Below are positions 1 to 7,610 of a DNA stretch of 30,195 bases, one piece after another. This DNA is from RUG14186 sp964644555 (lineage in GTDB: Bacteria > Bacillota > Clostridia > Eubacteriales > Anaerofustaceae). A model generated the notes under the pieces. The model did not search any database and was not told the origin of the DNA. It was given only the letters and a program-made list of their open reading frames with translations. The DNA is taken from the NCBI GenBank assembly GCA_964644555.1, contig CAZXWI010000008.1:1-30195 (forward strand), given 5' to 3'. How positions within the stretch are numbered: position 1 is the stretch's first letter; every line of letters starts with the position of its first letter. The position numbers were made by a program, and so were the translations under genes.

Positions 1-52
1 AATATATACCCATAATTCAAACAGAATAAACGAAAGTACTGGAGAAACTATT

Positions 53-1180
53 TTGGGAATAAATAAGAAAACTTTCAAACAAATACTACTGCTCATCACA
101 TTCACTGTGCTGCTTTATTGGTCGCTGAGCCATTTTGAAATATTGGGTAAATTAATATCCTCCGTTTTCGGCATTATATCACCGTTTATCGTAGGTTTTT
201 GCATTGCATTCGTAGTAAATGTGGTGTTAAGAGGTTTGGAGAAATTATGGGATAAACATATCAAAAACAGACATATAACCAAATTCAAAAGGGGTATTTG
301 CCTTACTTTGAGCATATTTATAGTTTTGGGAATCATCTTTGCGATACTCTTTATCGTTACTCCCGAATTTATGAAAACCATGGACTCTTTTATCGATATG
401 CTTCCATCATACATCAAAACCATAGAAAACCGCTGGAACAGCCTTTCCGAAACGCTCAACAAACATTCGATAGTCCTGCCAGAATTTGACATTGATGAAG
501 AAAAACTCATCACCACCATAGGCAATTTCCTTAAACAAAAAGGACAAATATTCGTTGATACTACAATAAATATCACTGCATCGATATTCTCCGCAATATT
601 TAATTTTGTCATTGCATTTGCCTTTTCCATATATGTGCTTGCACAAAAGGAGAGCCTTGGCATCGCAGCAAGAAGGGTATCAACGGCAATATTCAAAGAA
701 GAAAAAACCGACAAGATTTTTTCATTCGTATCTCTTGTTAATAAATCATTTACGAATTTCGTAACAGGCCAGCTGACTGAAGCCGTCATAATCGGAATAT
801 TATGCTTTGTAGGTATGCTCATTCTTGCCATGCCTTACGCTCCCGCCATTTCCGTTTTGGTCGGATTCACGGCGCTTATCCCTGTGTTCGGTGCATTCAT
901 AGGCACGGCAGTCGGTGCATTCCTCATTTTGCTTGTTGAACCTATCAAAGCATTGTGGTTCATAATCTTTATAATAGTTCTTCAGCAGCTTGAAGGCAAC
1001 CTCATCTACCCCAAGGTAGTAGGTAAATCCGTAGGTCTGCCGGGCATATTGGTGCTTGCCGCAGTAACCGTAGGAGGCAACGCATTCGGCATTGTCGGAA
1101 TGCTGCTAAGCGTTCCCATATGCTCCGTTATATATACTCTCGCAGTTAAAGCGGTGGATAAAAAACTGAATACCAAATAG
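53..1180 (+). CDS. AI-2E family (UPF0118) membrane transporter
   Basis: A 375-residue polytopic membrane protein of the AI-2E/UPF0118 permease family (PF01594). Hydrophobic segments are visible near residues 10-60, 80-105, 170-200 and in a dense cluster from about 240 to 370. A soluble, charged stretch lies around 110-165, which is the usual layout for the family. The C-terminal half carries the family-like stretch ALIPVFGAFIGTAVGAF and the later LEGNLIYPKVVGKSVGLP. Translation probably starts at TTG 53, because GGAGAA lies 7-12 nt upstream. Members have been linked to AI-2 export, Na+/H+ exchange or unknown cargo, so the substrate is not known here. It is a single gene with its own terminator. 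Its transcript converges with the HAD gene. Confidence 0.88.
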   Translation: MGINKKTFKQILLLITFTVLLYWSLSHFEILGKLISSVFGIISPFIVGFCIAFVVNVVLRGLEKLWDKHIKNRHITKFKRGICLTLSIFIVLGIIFAILFIVTPEFMKTMDSFIDMLPSYIKTIENRWNSLSETLNKHSIVLPEFDIDEEKLITTIGNFLKQKGQIFVDTTINITASIFSAIFNFVIAFAFSIYVLAQKESLGIAARRVSTAIFKEEKTDKIFSFVSLVNKSFTNFVTGQLTEAVIIGILCFVGMLILAMPYAPAISVLVGFTALIPVFGAFIGTAVGAFLILLVEPIKALWFIIFIIVLQQLEGNLIYPKVVGKSVGLPGILVLAAVTVGGNAFGIVGMLLSVPICSVIYTLAVKAVDKKLNTK

Positions 1181-1184
1181 TTTT

Positions 1185-1220
1185 ATACCGACTGTCGATT
1201 ATTGATGGTCGGTATTTTTT
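1185..1220 (+). terminator. Rho-independent terminator of the AI-2E gene
   Basis: An 8-bp perfect stem (ATACCGAC / GTCGGTAT) with a 15-nt loop is followed at once by a run of six T. It starts 5 nt after the stop codon. Confidence 0.85.
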
Positions 1221-1513
1221 GCGGGGAGCCCCCATGCCCTTTTTACGCCAACGAAGTTGGCGATATGCCGGCAGGTGACCGGCAGTGCCCTACACGTCAG
1301 AGCCTGCTTCGCATGAGCAAAATAAAATAAATTTTATCCTTAGTAGGCTACGAATCTCTTCCTTAACAGCAAAAATATGTATATTTTTGCTGTTAGGAGC
1401 AGTCTGCGAAACACTCAGCAAAATTTTCGCAAAAAAGTTTGTGTTGTGTGTAGCACACGGCGACGAGAAATATCAATGCGAATGCAGTGAAAGCAGGGCA
1501 TCCTCTGATATTT
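1221..1513. other. Gene-free block rich in hairpins, possible dispersed repeat or RNA
   Basis: The left part (about 1221-1320) is clearly richer in G+C than the surrounding DNA. Hairpins seen are CGCCAAC-gaa-GTTGGCG (1246-1262), TGCCGG / CCGGCA (1266-1284), and a perfect 15-bp inverted repeat TAACAGCAAAAATAT (1364-1378) with its mirror at 1381-1395. A short inverted pair ATGCCCT (1234-1240) and AGGGCAT (1495-1501) brackets most of the block, so the whole could fold back on itself. A GTG-initiated open frame at 1285-1515 has no ribosome site and low-complexity content, so I do not call it a gene. The block could be a non-coding RNA, a non-autonomous repeat element or decayed DNA. Confidence 0.4.
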
Positions 1514-1541
1514 AAAATCCGCATTTGATAATGCGGATTTT
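1514..1541 (-). terminator. Probable terminator of the MFS-GDPD-rhomboid-HAD unit
   Basis: A 12-bp perfect stem (AAAATCCGCATT and mirror) with a TGAT loop ends in four T on the minus strand. It lies about 100 nt after the HAD stop codon. The T run is short, so termination may be partial. 1542-1643 is plain AT-rich DNA apart from a small TCTCAAA / TTTGAGA hairpin. Confidence 0.55.
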
Positions 1542-1643
1542 ACCCAAATCTCAAATCGATTTTGAGAACACGGACTTGCTTATTTTATTTACATTCAATT
1601 ATGAACCTAGATTGCTTTAAATTTTGCACCATTGATTAATTTT

Positions 1644-2450
1644 TCAAGCCAAATTTACATTTTTCCATTTTCGTAAAATGCTGCCTATACTATCTTCAAC
1701 CAAATATGGCTTTATTTCGCTGTTTTCAAGCATTTCTTTTGTGGTTTCTCCGCTTAGCACCAAAACGCTTTTTACCCCTGCGCTATTTCCGGATAAAATG
1801 TCTGTATAAAGCCTATCACCCACCACCACAGTATTTTCTTTTTCATAACCGCAAAGCTTCATTGCCTCATATATCATATCGGGTTCGGGCTTACCTATGT
1901 ATTTGGGACGCATTCCGCTCACCATATACAGCATTTCGCATATTGCACCGCAGTCCGGCACAAGCCCAAAGGGAGTAGGGCAGCCTCTGTCGGGGTTTGC
2001 CGCAATAAAATCTATGCCCATACTGAGCAAATAACTTGCGTCATACAGCTTTTTATAATTTATCTCGGTATCATATGCCACCAATAAAACATCGGCATTA
2101 TCGGCTTCTTCGCAAACGAATATTCCGTTTTTTCTAAGCTGCTCTTTAAATGAAGATGTGCCTACGCAATATATTTTCTTTTTATCGTAATTTTTCTTAA
2201 GATGTATCACCACAGCATCGGTGGAAGTAAAAAATTCGTCTTTTTCGGCACTTATGCCCATTTTCGCAAGCTTTTTTACATAATCATCGGTGGACTTCGA
2301 TGAATTATTCGTTATAAACATATACTTTCCACCGCTTTTTTTGATATGTTCCAAAAATTCGGCAGTATCTTCAAACAGATAATCTTCGTTGTATATAGTC
2401 CCGTCCATATCCATAAGATACAGCATATCGGGAGAAAGTTCGTATTCCAT
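1644..2450 (-). CDS. HAD-IIA family phosphatase (NagD/AraL-like)
   Basis: A 268-residue HAD superfamily hydrolase of subclass IIA. Motif I is DMDGT at residues 14-18 (D14 nucleophile, D16 acid/base). Motif II is the TNNSS at 47-51. The motif III lysine is in GKPEPDM near 187. Motif IV is GDRLYTD near 212. The C2-type cap lies between motifs II and III. Relatives dephosphorylate nucleotides, sugar phosphates or p-nitrophenyl phosphate, and some act on glycerol phosphate, so the substrate is open. It is the last gene of the minus-strand unit and begins 37 nt after the rhomboid stop. Its ribosome site is weak (GAAG). Confidence 0.9.
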   Translation of the reverse strand: MEYELSPDMLYLMDMDGTIYNEDYLFEDTAEFLEHIKKSGGKYMFITNNSSKSTDDYVKKLAKMGISAEKDEFFTSTDAVVIHLKKNYDKKKIYCVGTSSFKEQLRKNGIFVCEEADNADVLLVAYDTEINYKKLYDASYLLSMGIDFIAANPDRGCPTPFGLVPDCGAICEMLYMVSGMRPKYIGKPEPDMIYEAMKLCGYEKENTVVVGDRLYTDILSGNSAGVKSVLVLSGETTKEMLENSEIKPYLVEDSIGSILRKWKNVNLA

Positions 2451-2487
2451 ATATTTTCTTGCTTCTTCGTTTTTCTAAAGTTTTCCG

Positions 2488-3066
2488 TTAAAAAGAATCC
2501 GTTCTTTTATCGGAGAGTTTTCCGAATACCCCTCCGCAGACACCTCCGATTATATGCCCCAGCTGCGACACATTATCGGAAATAAGAAGTCCGTTTACCA
2601 CTTCCTGCCCAATGTACAAAACAGCAACAATGATGAATGTAAGTGGAATTTTTCCTTCGTCCACTTTTACCATTGAGGATAAAATGATAAACATGAAAAC
2701 TATTCCGCTTGCACCCAGCACTGCCTCGTTAAAGAACAGATTAATGATAACGCTCGATATAACAGCCGTCAGCATTATCATTATCAAAAGCCTTTTACTG
2801 CCGTATTTTTCCTCCAATATAGGCCCAAGAAGCAGTATATACATCATGTTGTTGATATAATGCTGTAAGTTCGCATGCCCCAACACATGACCGAATGCTC
2901 TTATGTATGTCAATGGGTCGCTCAGAGATGAAGAATATGTGCAAAACAAAAGCCTTGTCGATGCCATATCGGTAATATACCCCAGTATCAGCGACACAAA
3001 CGACAAAAGCGCAAACCCTATTACCACGGGGGAATTAAACTGTATTCGATCTTTCAATTTCTTCAT
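2488..3066 (-). CDS. Rhomboid family intramembrane serine protease
   Basis: A polytopic membrane protein of 192 residues from the chosen start. The rhomboid active site is visible: GASG with the catalytic serine at about 120, and the partner histidine at about 171 in QLGHIIGG. The HxxxN motif of the second helix is H69-YINN-73. The first helix is near 14-30 and is followed by the long L1 loop. An upstream TTG at 3099 keeps the frame open, but ATG 3066 has AAGGGAAG 5 nt before it and is preferred. The start overlaps the end of the GDPD gene by 32 nt, so translation is probably coupled. The substrate is unknown. Confidence 0.88.
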   Translation of the reverse strand: MKKLKDRIQFNSPVVIGFALLSFVSLILGYITDMASTRLLFCTYSSSLSDPLTYIRAFGHVLGHANLQHYINNMMYILLLGPILEEKYGSKRLLIMIMLTAVISSVIINLFFNEAVLGASGIVFMFIILSSMVKVDEGKIPLTFIIVAVLYIGQEVVNGLLISDNVSQLGHIIGGVCGGVFGKLSDKRTDSF

Positions 3067-3862
3067 TTTCGCTTCCCTTTTCGAATATATAGTAATCAAA
3101 TCTTTCTTTGGCTTTGTTTATTTCGCTTTTCCCCTTGGGAGTCCAACAAACTTTCAGCACATTGGTAAAAGATTTGAGAAAATCAAGCCCAAATGAGCTG
3201 TCGGTATATCGGTATGCAATAAAATGCGGACGGGCAATATAATTTGTCAATAATTCTTTTAGCAAAATATATGTTATACGCTCTTTGCCCTCATGAGCCT
3301 TTACATCGTCCATGGAAAGCTGACCTCGTACCACATCGGGCGCATTATTCTTAAACCACCCAACAATATATGGGCTAAATGATTCCATGCACATAAAGCC
3401 TTTGTAATTTTTGATATGTTCGTATACTTCAGCACATATATCCGTGTTTTTAATGCCAAGCTGCGGCTTTATTTCACATATTATGGGAGATGGCTCCAAT
3501 ACTTTAAGCACATCTTCAAACAAAGGGATTTTTTCCTCTGTGCCTTTCAACCTAACCGTTTCTTCGAGTTCCGCATAAGTAAATTCGTAAAGCGGTTTAT
3601 CTATGCCGCAGATTCGCTTTAGGGTATCGTCATGAAATACGACTATCTTTCTGTCTTTGGTATATTGCACATCGAGTTCTACCCCAAAGCCCTTATCGTG
3701 AGCAGCTTTGAATGCACCAAGCGAGTTTTCGCACAAATTATCATCATGCAACCCCCTATGAGCGTAATATGTTTCGGGCAGAGTTATCCCTTTTGTATTT
3801 GCCGGCAAAACAAGATATAAATAAATCAAAATTATTATTGAAAACAAAGTAGCAATGTGCAT
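3035..3862 (-). CDS. Glycerophosphodiester phosphodiesterase, membrane-anchored
   Basis: This 275-residue protein hydrolyses glycerophosphodiesters, released from phospholipids, to sn-glycerol-3-phosphate and an alcohol. GDPD signature residues are in order: HRG at 35-37, EN at 45-46, ELD at 62-64 (metal ligands) and FHDD at 76-79 (catalytic His77). One hydrophobic helix at 4-20 precedes the domain, so the enzyme is probably tethered to the membrane with the domain outside. It starts 11 nt after the MFS gene with a GTAGG ribosome site and overlaps the rhomboid gene. The neighbouring transporter may move a related solute, but that is inference. Confidence 0.9.
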   Translation of the reverse strand: MHIATLFSIIILIYLYLVLPANTKGITLPETYYAHRGLHDDNLCENSLGAFKAAHDKGFGVELDVQYTKDRKIVVFHDDTLKRICGIDKPLYEFTYAELEETVRLKGTEEKIPLFEDVLKVLEPSPIICEIKPQLGIKNTDICAEVYEHIKNYKGFMCMESFSPYIVGWFKNNAPDVVRGQLSMDDVKAHEGKERITYILLKELLTNYIARPHFIAYRYTDSSFGLDFLKSFTNVLKVCWTPKGKSEINKAKERFDYYIFEKGSENEEIERSNTV

Positions 3863-3873
3863 ATCAAACCTAC

Positions 3874-5157
3874 CTAATCATCTATATCAAAAGCCTCTAT
3901 ACCTTTTTTGGCTTCGGTAACGCTTGAATCTCCGTGCTTTACACCCACCATAAACAAAAGCGATATCACAAGGCATACCACCGCATACGGAAACAGCGTA
4001 AAATATCCCACATATTCCAGCAACGCCCCCGAAACTATCGGAGTAATTATCTGAGCTGACATTGAGAATGTGTAATAAATTCCGGTATATTTTCCTATAT
4101 CAGAGCCTTTCGACATTTCAACTACCATGGGAAGAGTATTAACTATTATGGAAGCATAACCGATTCCCATGACCACCAAAATTATCGACATACTCATATT
4201 GTATGTTTTGTAGAAGCTTGCCACAAAGAAAGATACCGCCATAAGCACTATTCCTGCAATAACCGCTTTTTTTCTGCCTATTTTTGAAGTCAATGACCCA
4301 ATCGGTATATAGGCTATCGTAGCGGCAACCGTCGCAATCATCAAATTTGCCGCAAAGCCTCCCCCTGCCAAATTAAGATATCCCTGCACATATTTCGAAA
4401 ACGAAGTTGTTACCGCATTATATGCCATAAAGAAGAAGAATATCGACATCAATATTCTAATAAAGCTTACCTTTACTTCTTTGGGAAGTTCTCCACCTGA
4501 TTTTTCAATTTCTTTATCATCTTCGGTCGGATAAAGCTTTTCCAGATTCTCTCTTTCTTCCACAAGCTTATTTTCTTTAGTGGTTATCAAAAGGATAATA
4601 ACCGCTACCACCATAAGGGATGAAACCAAAGCAAAGAATATGCTGTAATCAACCTTTCCGCTATCGGGCATAAGAAGCATTATGAGAATCAGCGAAAACA
4701 GCCCCCCTACTGTGCCCATAAGGTTGATTATGGCATTTGCCTTGGAACGAAGCTGCTTAGGTGTTACATCGCTCATTAAAGCAACAGCCGGTGAACGGTA
4801 GGTTGCCATGGCAAATAATGTGCAGCCTAATGCCACAATAAATAATACCAAATTCACTTTGTTATCAGCATAAGCCAATAAATTCATAAATATAACGGCA
4901 AAGAATGTTCCGCACATGATAAAAGGAAGTCGCTTGCCAAGCTTTGTATGAGTTTTGTCCGAAAGGCTTCCGAACAGCGGCAGCATAAATAATGCCAAAA
5001 CATTATCTATTGCCATTATGGCACCCGAAACAGTATCGCCAAGGTGGAATGTATTTTTCAAAATAAGAGGAATTACATTGTCGTATAATTGCCAAAACGC
5101 ACATATCGACATAAATGCGAATCCCACAAAGAATGTTCTTTTAACATTAAGTTTCAT
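3874..5157 (-). CDS. MFS transporter, SLC45/GPH-like
   Basis: A 427-residue protein with about 12 hydrophobic segments and a central charged loop near residues 195-225, typical of the major facilitator superfamily. The loop after helix 2 carries GSLSDKTHTKLGKRLPF. This resembles the G-x-x-x-D-R-x-G-R-R motif and in particular the SLC45/GPH sugar-cation symporter variant (DKT-x-x-x-GKR-P). The matching loop in the second half is IGSLTSKIGRKKA. It is the first gene of the minus-strand unit, with a good GGAGG site 7 nt before the ATG. The substrate cannot be read from the sequence. A sugar or glycoside is the family expectation. Confidence 0.87.
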   Translation of the reverse strand: MKLNVKRTFFVGFAFMSICAFWQLYDNVIPLILKNTFHLGDTVSGAIMAIDNVLALFMLPLFGSLSDKTHTKLGKRLPFIMCGTFFAVIFMNLLAYADNKVNLVLFIVALGCTLFAMATYRSPAVALMSDVTPKQLRSKANAIINLMGTVGGLFSLILIMLLMPDSGKVDYSIFFALVSSLMVVAVIILLITTKENKLVEERENLEKLYPTEDDKEIEKSGGELPKEVKVSFIRILMSIFFFFMAYNAVTTSFSKYVQGYLNLAGGGFAANLMIATVAATIAYIPIGSLTSKIGRKKAVIAGIVLMAVSFFVASFYKTYNMSMSIILVVMGIGYASIIVNTLPMVVEMSKGSDIGKYTGIYYTFSMSAQIITPIVSGALLEYVGYFTLFPYAVVCLVISLLFMVGVKHGDSSVTEAKKGIEAFDIDD

Positions 5158-5289
5158 TTATCAAAACCTCCGTTATAATAATTATTTCACTCATCAAAAT
5201 ATAACGATTTTCTCATGAATTTCCTTTTATTTTACTTTATATGAGCCGTTGTGTCAATTAAGCCAAATGTTTTATCGAAAATTATTATG

Positions 5290-5318
5290 TTGTAATTCTT
5301 ACATTTTCGGTATATAAT
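5290..5318 (+). promoter_or_regulatory. Sigma-A type promoter of plsY
   Basis: TTGTAA and TATAAT are separated by exactly 17 bp. The start site is expected near 5325, leaving a leader of about 24 nt to the ATG at 5349. Confidence 0.75.
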
Positions 5319-5348
5319 TAAACAAAAAAGCCGAAAGCGTTGAATTTT

Positions 5349-5972
5349 ATGAACATCTACTTAAAAATAATATCATCATGCCTTATAGGTTACCTCTTAG
5401 GTTGCATACATCCGTCTTACATATTCGGTAAAGCAATAAAAAACATCGATATAAGAAAATACGGCAGCAATAATTCAGGAGCATCAAACTCAGCCATAGT
5501 GCTGGGCTTGAAATACGGTATTCTAACAGGAGCTATCGATATTTTCAAAGGTTTCCTTGCACCTCTCATAACTTACCTCGTAATTTCGAATACAAATGAG
5601 TTTTTGTGCCTGTGCGGAATGTGTGCGGTAATGGGGCATATGTTTCCCTTTTATCTTAATTTCAAAGGAGGTAAAGGGCTTGCGAGTATGGTCGGATTTT
5701 CCCTTTGCGTAAATCCTCTTTTGGGGATTGGGATATGCATAGTAATAATTATCGTGGCATTTTCCACCGACTATATCGTACTGGGTACGGTCAGTGCCGC
5801 AATATGCTTTTTAATCTACGGCATAATCAAGTTCGGCATTTCCTACGAATTATTGTTTATAGCTTTGAGTGTCTTGCTTATACTTTACAAACACAGAGCA
5901 AATTACACCAGAATACTCAATAAAACCGAAGCCAAAGTGTCCGACATCTTAAAAATAAAAAAACACACATAA
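5349..5972 (+). CDS. plsY: Glycerol-3-phosphate acyltransferase, PlsY family
   Basis: This inner-membrane acyltransferase moves the acyl group from acyl-phosphate to sn-glycerol-3-phosphate to give lysophosphatidate. From this start the protein has 207 residues with five or more membrane segments. PlsY motifs are present: GSNNSGASN at 39-47 (family form GSGNIGATN), DIFKG near 64-68, and GHMFPFYLNFKGGKG near 96-110. The first motif departs from the usual form at three positions (G to N, I to S, T to S), so this could be a paralogue. A TTG nine bases upstream (5340) is also in frame. Neither start has a clear ribosome site. Confidence 0.87.
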   Translation: MNIYLKIISSCLIGYLLGCIHPSYIFGKAIKNIDIRKYGSNNSGASNSAIVLGLKYGILTGAIDIFKGFLAPLITYLVISNTNEFLCLCGMCAVMGHMFPFYLNFKGGKGLASMVGFSLCVNPLLGIGICIVIIIVAFSTDYIVLGTVSAAICFLIYGIIKFGISYELLFIALSVLLILYKHRANYTRILNKTEAKVSDILKIKKHT

Positions 5973-6007
5973 GTCGAACTTATTTGTTTGATGGTTATCA
6001 AACACCC

Positions 6008-6036
6008 TTTACACGATAAAATAAAAATGTTACAAT
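6008..6036 (+). promoter_or_regulatory. Sigma-A type promoter of the lipoprotein gene
   Basis: TTTACA and TACAAT are separated by 17 bp. The expected start near 6043 lies downstream of an in-frame ATG at 6035. That ATG therefore cannot be used from this promoter, which supports the start at 6068. An inverted repeat GTTTGAT-ggtt-ATCAAAC sits just upstream (about 5986-6003). Confidence 0.72.
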
Positions 6037-6067
6037 GAATTGTAAAATTAGAGGAGAGAAAATTCCC

Positions 6068-6643
6068 ATGAAAAAAATAATTGCATTATTATTAGTCTTG
6101 CTTACAATTTTCAGCTTTGCAGCATGTTCCAAAACAAAATCACCTAAAGATGTACTCGAAAGAGACTTAAAAACTTTTGTTAAAGCAAACTTTGACGAGG
6201 ACGGTGCACTTGACGGACTCTACGATTTATTAGGAAAAAAATATACCGATAAATTCGTTTCGCTCTTAAAAGAATTCGATTATGAAATTTTAGAAGAAAC
6301 GATCAACGACACTACAGCAACCGTTAAAGTAAAAATCACAACATATCCGTTTGGTCAGATGTACATCGAAGCAATCGGCGAATATGTATTACAGGCAATC
6401 TCATTGGCTTTCTCAAACCCCGATATCACCGAGGAAGAAATAGCACAGCTTTTAGGCGATATTATCATAGAAAAAATGAATACTCTCGAAAAAACATATA
6501 CTCAAACACTTGATGTAACATATATACTCGAAGGGGATCAGTGGGTTATCGACAATGATTCAACTGTAGATATTCTTACAAATGTTATTTTCGGCGGAAT
6601 GATGGAAGCACTCGAAGATGCAGCTTCGGGATTTGATTTCTAA
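6068..6643 (+). CDS. Putative small lipoprotein
   Basis: 191 residues from ATG 6068, which has a strong GAGGAGAG site. The N-terminus has two lysines, a hydrophobic core and a lipobox-like end (SFAAC), with the lipidated cysteine near residue 20. The mature part is acidic and probably a single domain. It contains VKVKITTYPFGQMY and ends with DVTYILEGDQWVIDND, a pattern seen in DUF4878/DUF5105-type (NTF2-like) lipoproteins of Bacillota. I do not recognise a function. It is transcribed alone, with its own promoter and terminator. Confidence 0.8.
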   Translation: MKKIIALLLVLLTIFSFAACSKTKSPKDVLERDLKTFVKANFDEDGALDGLYDLLGKKYTDKFVSLLKEFDYEILEETINDTTATVKVKITTYPFGQMYIEAIGEYVLQAISLAFSNPDITEEEIAQLLGDIIIEKMNTLEKTYTQTLDVTYILEGDQWVIDNDSTVDILTNVIFGGMMEALEDAASGFDF

Positions 6644-6652
6644 ACTTAATCT

Positions 6653-6690
6653 AAAATAAAAAATCGCAGGATTATGCGATTTTTTATTTT
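6653..6690 (+). terminator. Terminator of the lipoprotein gene
   Basis: A 16-bp stem with ATCGCA / TGCGAT at its core and a 6-nt loop is followed by a T-rich tail. It lies 10 nt after the stop codon. Confidence 0.85.
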
Positions 6691-6744
6691 ATTTTAATTA
6701 CCGGCTTAAATAGATTATTGCCGCTGCTATGTTTTTCTACTTAT

Positions 6745-6786
6745 AAATCAAACAGAGCCTAAACTTAGGCTCTGTTTGATTTTTGT
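6745..6786. terminator. Strong bidirectional terminator
   Basis: A perfect 18-bp inverted repeat (core CAGAGCCTAA and mirror) spans 6745-6782, with T runs at both ends. It most likely ends the long minus-strand operon that stops at 6801, and it can also stop read-through from the plus strand. Confidence 0.85.
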
Positions 6787-6800
6787 ATTGGTAACAAATT

Positions 6801-6938
6801 TTATTTTTTAAATAGCTTTCCGAATAGTCCATTCCGTTCATCTTCAATAACATCGGTATGAACTATAAATTCATCTATCAATTTTTTATAATCGTCAAAT
6901 GAATAACCTTCTATTATGAATGCGAATGAATATATCAT
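6801..6938 (-). CDS. Small hypothetical protein (45 residues)
   Basis: A 45-residue frame, MIYSFAFIIEGYSFDDYKKL onward, ending FGKLFKK. The residue mix is protein-like (hydrophobic strand, then an amphipathic acidic/basic helix), and the frame ends 15 nt before the strong terminator. No ribosome site is seen. However, its ATG overlaps the TGA of the -1 frame of the preceding gene as ATGA, which points to coupled translation. I do not recognise the family. Confidence 0.5.
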   Translation of the reverse strand: MIYSFAFIIEGYSFDDYKKLIDEFIVHTDVIEDERNGLFGKLFKK

Positions 6939-6963
6939 TTTTTACCCAAAACGGCTAGATCGC

Positions 6964-7335
6964 CTACGGGATATCGTTTTTCTTTGTCAGCCAGCCTGCG
7001 GGAGCGCAGTATTTAAAGTATTCCAAAACATATACTTCATCAAAAGAAATATTTTTGTTATCGTTTACAGGCTCAATGGTTATTTCTCTTTTTACATTAA
7101 GGATAGCTCTTCTTTCGTCCAATGCCTTATGCAAGATTTTAGACAAATCACTTTCCTGAGGCTGTAAGCTATTGATATCATACTCTTCTTTTTCAAACAA
7201 GCCCATTACATCTTTGCCCTCTAAAAGAGCATCTAAAACCATATCATATTTATTGGCGTGTTTCGGAACAACTTTATACGGTATTCTGCCCAACGCATAT
7301 TCTTTAAGAAACATATGTTGACTTTCGGTGAGCAA
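6964..7335 (-). CDS. Hypothetical protein, probably frameshifted near its 3' end
   Basis: 123 residues from a TTG start, or 116 from ATG 7314. Neither has a clear ribosome site. The protein is soluble, charged, mixed alpha/beta in look, and not recognised. The frame ends KKNDIP-stop at 6964. In the -1 frame, entered at the run of five A (T at 6977-6981 on the plus strand), the protein would continue RYPVGDLAVLGKK and stop at 6935 in an ATGA overlap with the next ORF. That arrangement looks more natural. One lost A would explain it, as would a sequencing error or a programmed -1 shift. It follows the 84-residue gene by 11 nt. Confidence 0.6.
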   Translation of the reverse strand: MLTESQHMFLKEYALGRIPYKVVPKHANKYDMVLDALLEGKDVMGLFEKEEYDINSLQPQESDLSKILHKALDERRAILNVKREITIEPVNDNKNISFDEVYVLEYFKYCAPAGWLTKKNDIP

Positions 7336-7346
7336 TTTATATTTAC

Positions 7347-7601
7347 TTATAGTTTTTCCACATATTCTTTTCTTGCAAATGCCTCTGCTTCGGAAGTAAA
7401 CACCTCTATAGTGAAAGGTTGCTCTTCTTCGACATAGTGCACATCGTTAAAATTAACCTTACTCACATATTGCCCAGGCCTACCCAGTAAGTGGTTTGTG
7501 TCGGTTTCTTCATCATATACTATTTTATCAAAGCAGCTTATATTGGCTTTGACGAAACTTTCGTATATCTCCTCCGCATTCATTTCAAATAGCTTTTTCA
7601 T
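7347..7601 (-). CDS. Hypothetical protein with a LGRPGQYVSKVNF motif
   Basis: An 84-residue soluble protein. The central stretch TNHLLGRPGQYVSKVNFND, followed by TIEVF and a basic/acidic C-terminal helix (ARKEYVEKL), recalls an unnamed module I have seen in small Bacillota proteins and lipoproteins. I cannot assign a Pfam name or function. No signal peptide is present. It lies 9 nt after ung in the same operon, with a weak ribosome site. Confidence 0.68.
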   Translation of the reverse strand: MKKLFEMNAEEIYESFVKANISCFDKIVYDEETDTNHLLGRPGQYVSKVNFNDVHYVEEEQPFTIEVFTSEAEAFARKEYVEKL

Positions 7602-7610
7602 GTTTTCTCA

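Noticed and set aside
115..831. Long minus-strand open frame (238 codons) opposite the AI-2E gene
   Set aside because: It lies fully inside a well-supported membrane protein on the other strand and has no family-like motif, so it is a shadow frame.
53..1180. Functional AI-2 circuit between the AI-2E gene and luxS
   Set aside because: The family name does not prove AI-2 transport, the genes are 13 kb apart, and luxS is broken.
1285..1515. 76-codon plus-strand frame in the hairpin block
   Set aside because: GTG start without a ribosome site, it runs through three hairpins, and it has no protein-like domain. Treated as part of the non-coding block.
6971..6990. Programmed -1 frameshift at a classical slippery heptamer
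   Set aside because: The site reads GAAAAAC rather than AAAAAAC/G, and no stimulatory hairpin was seen downstream. A simple one-base loss is the better reading.
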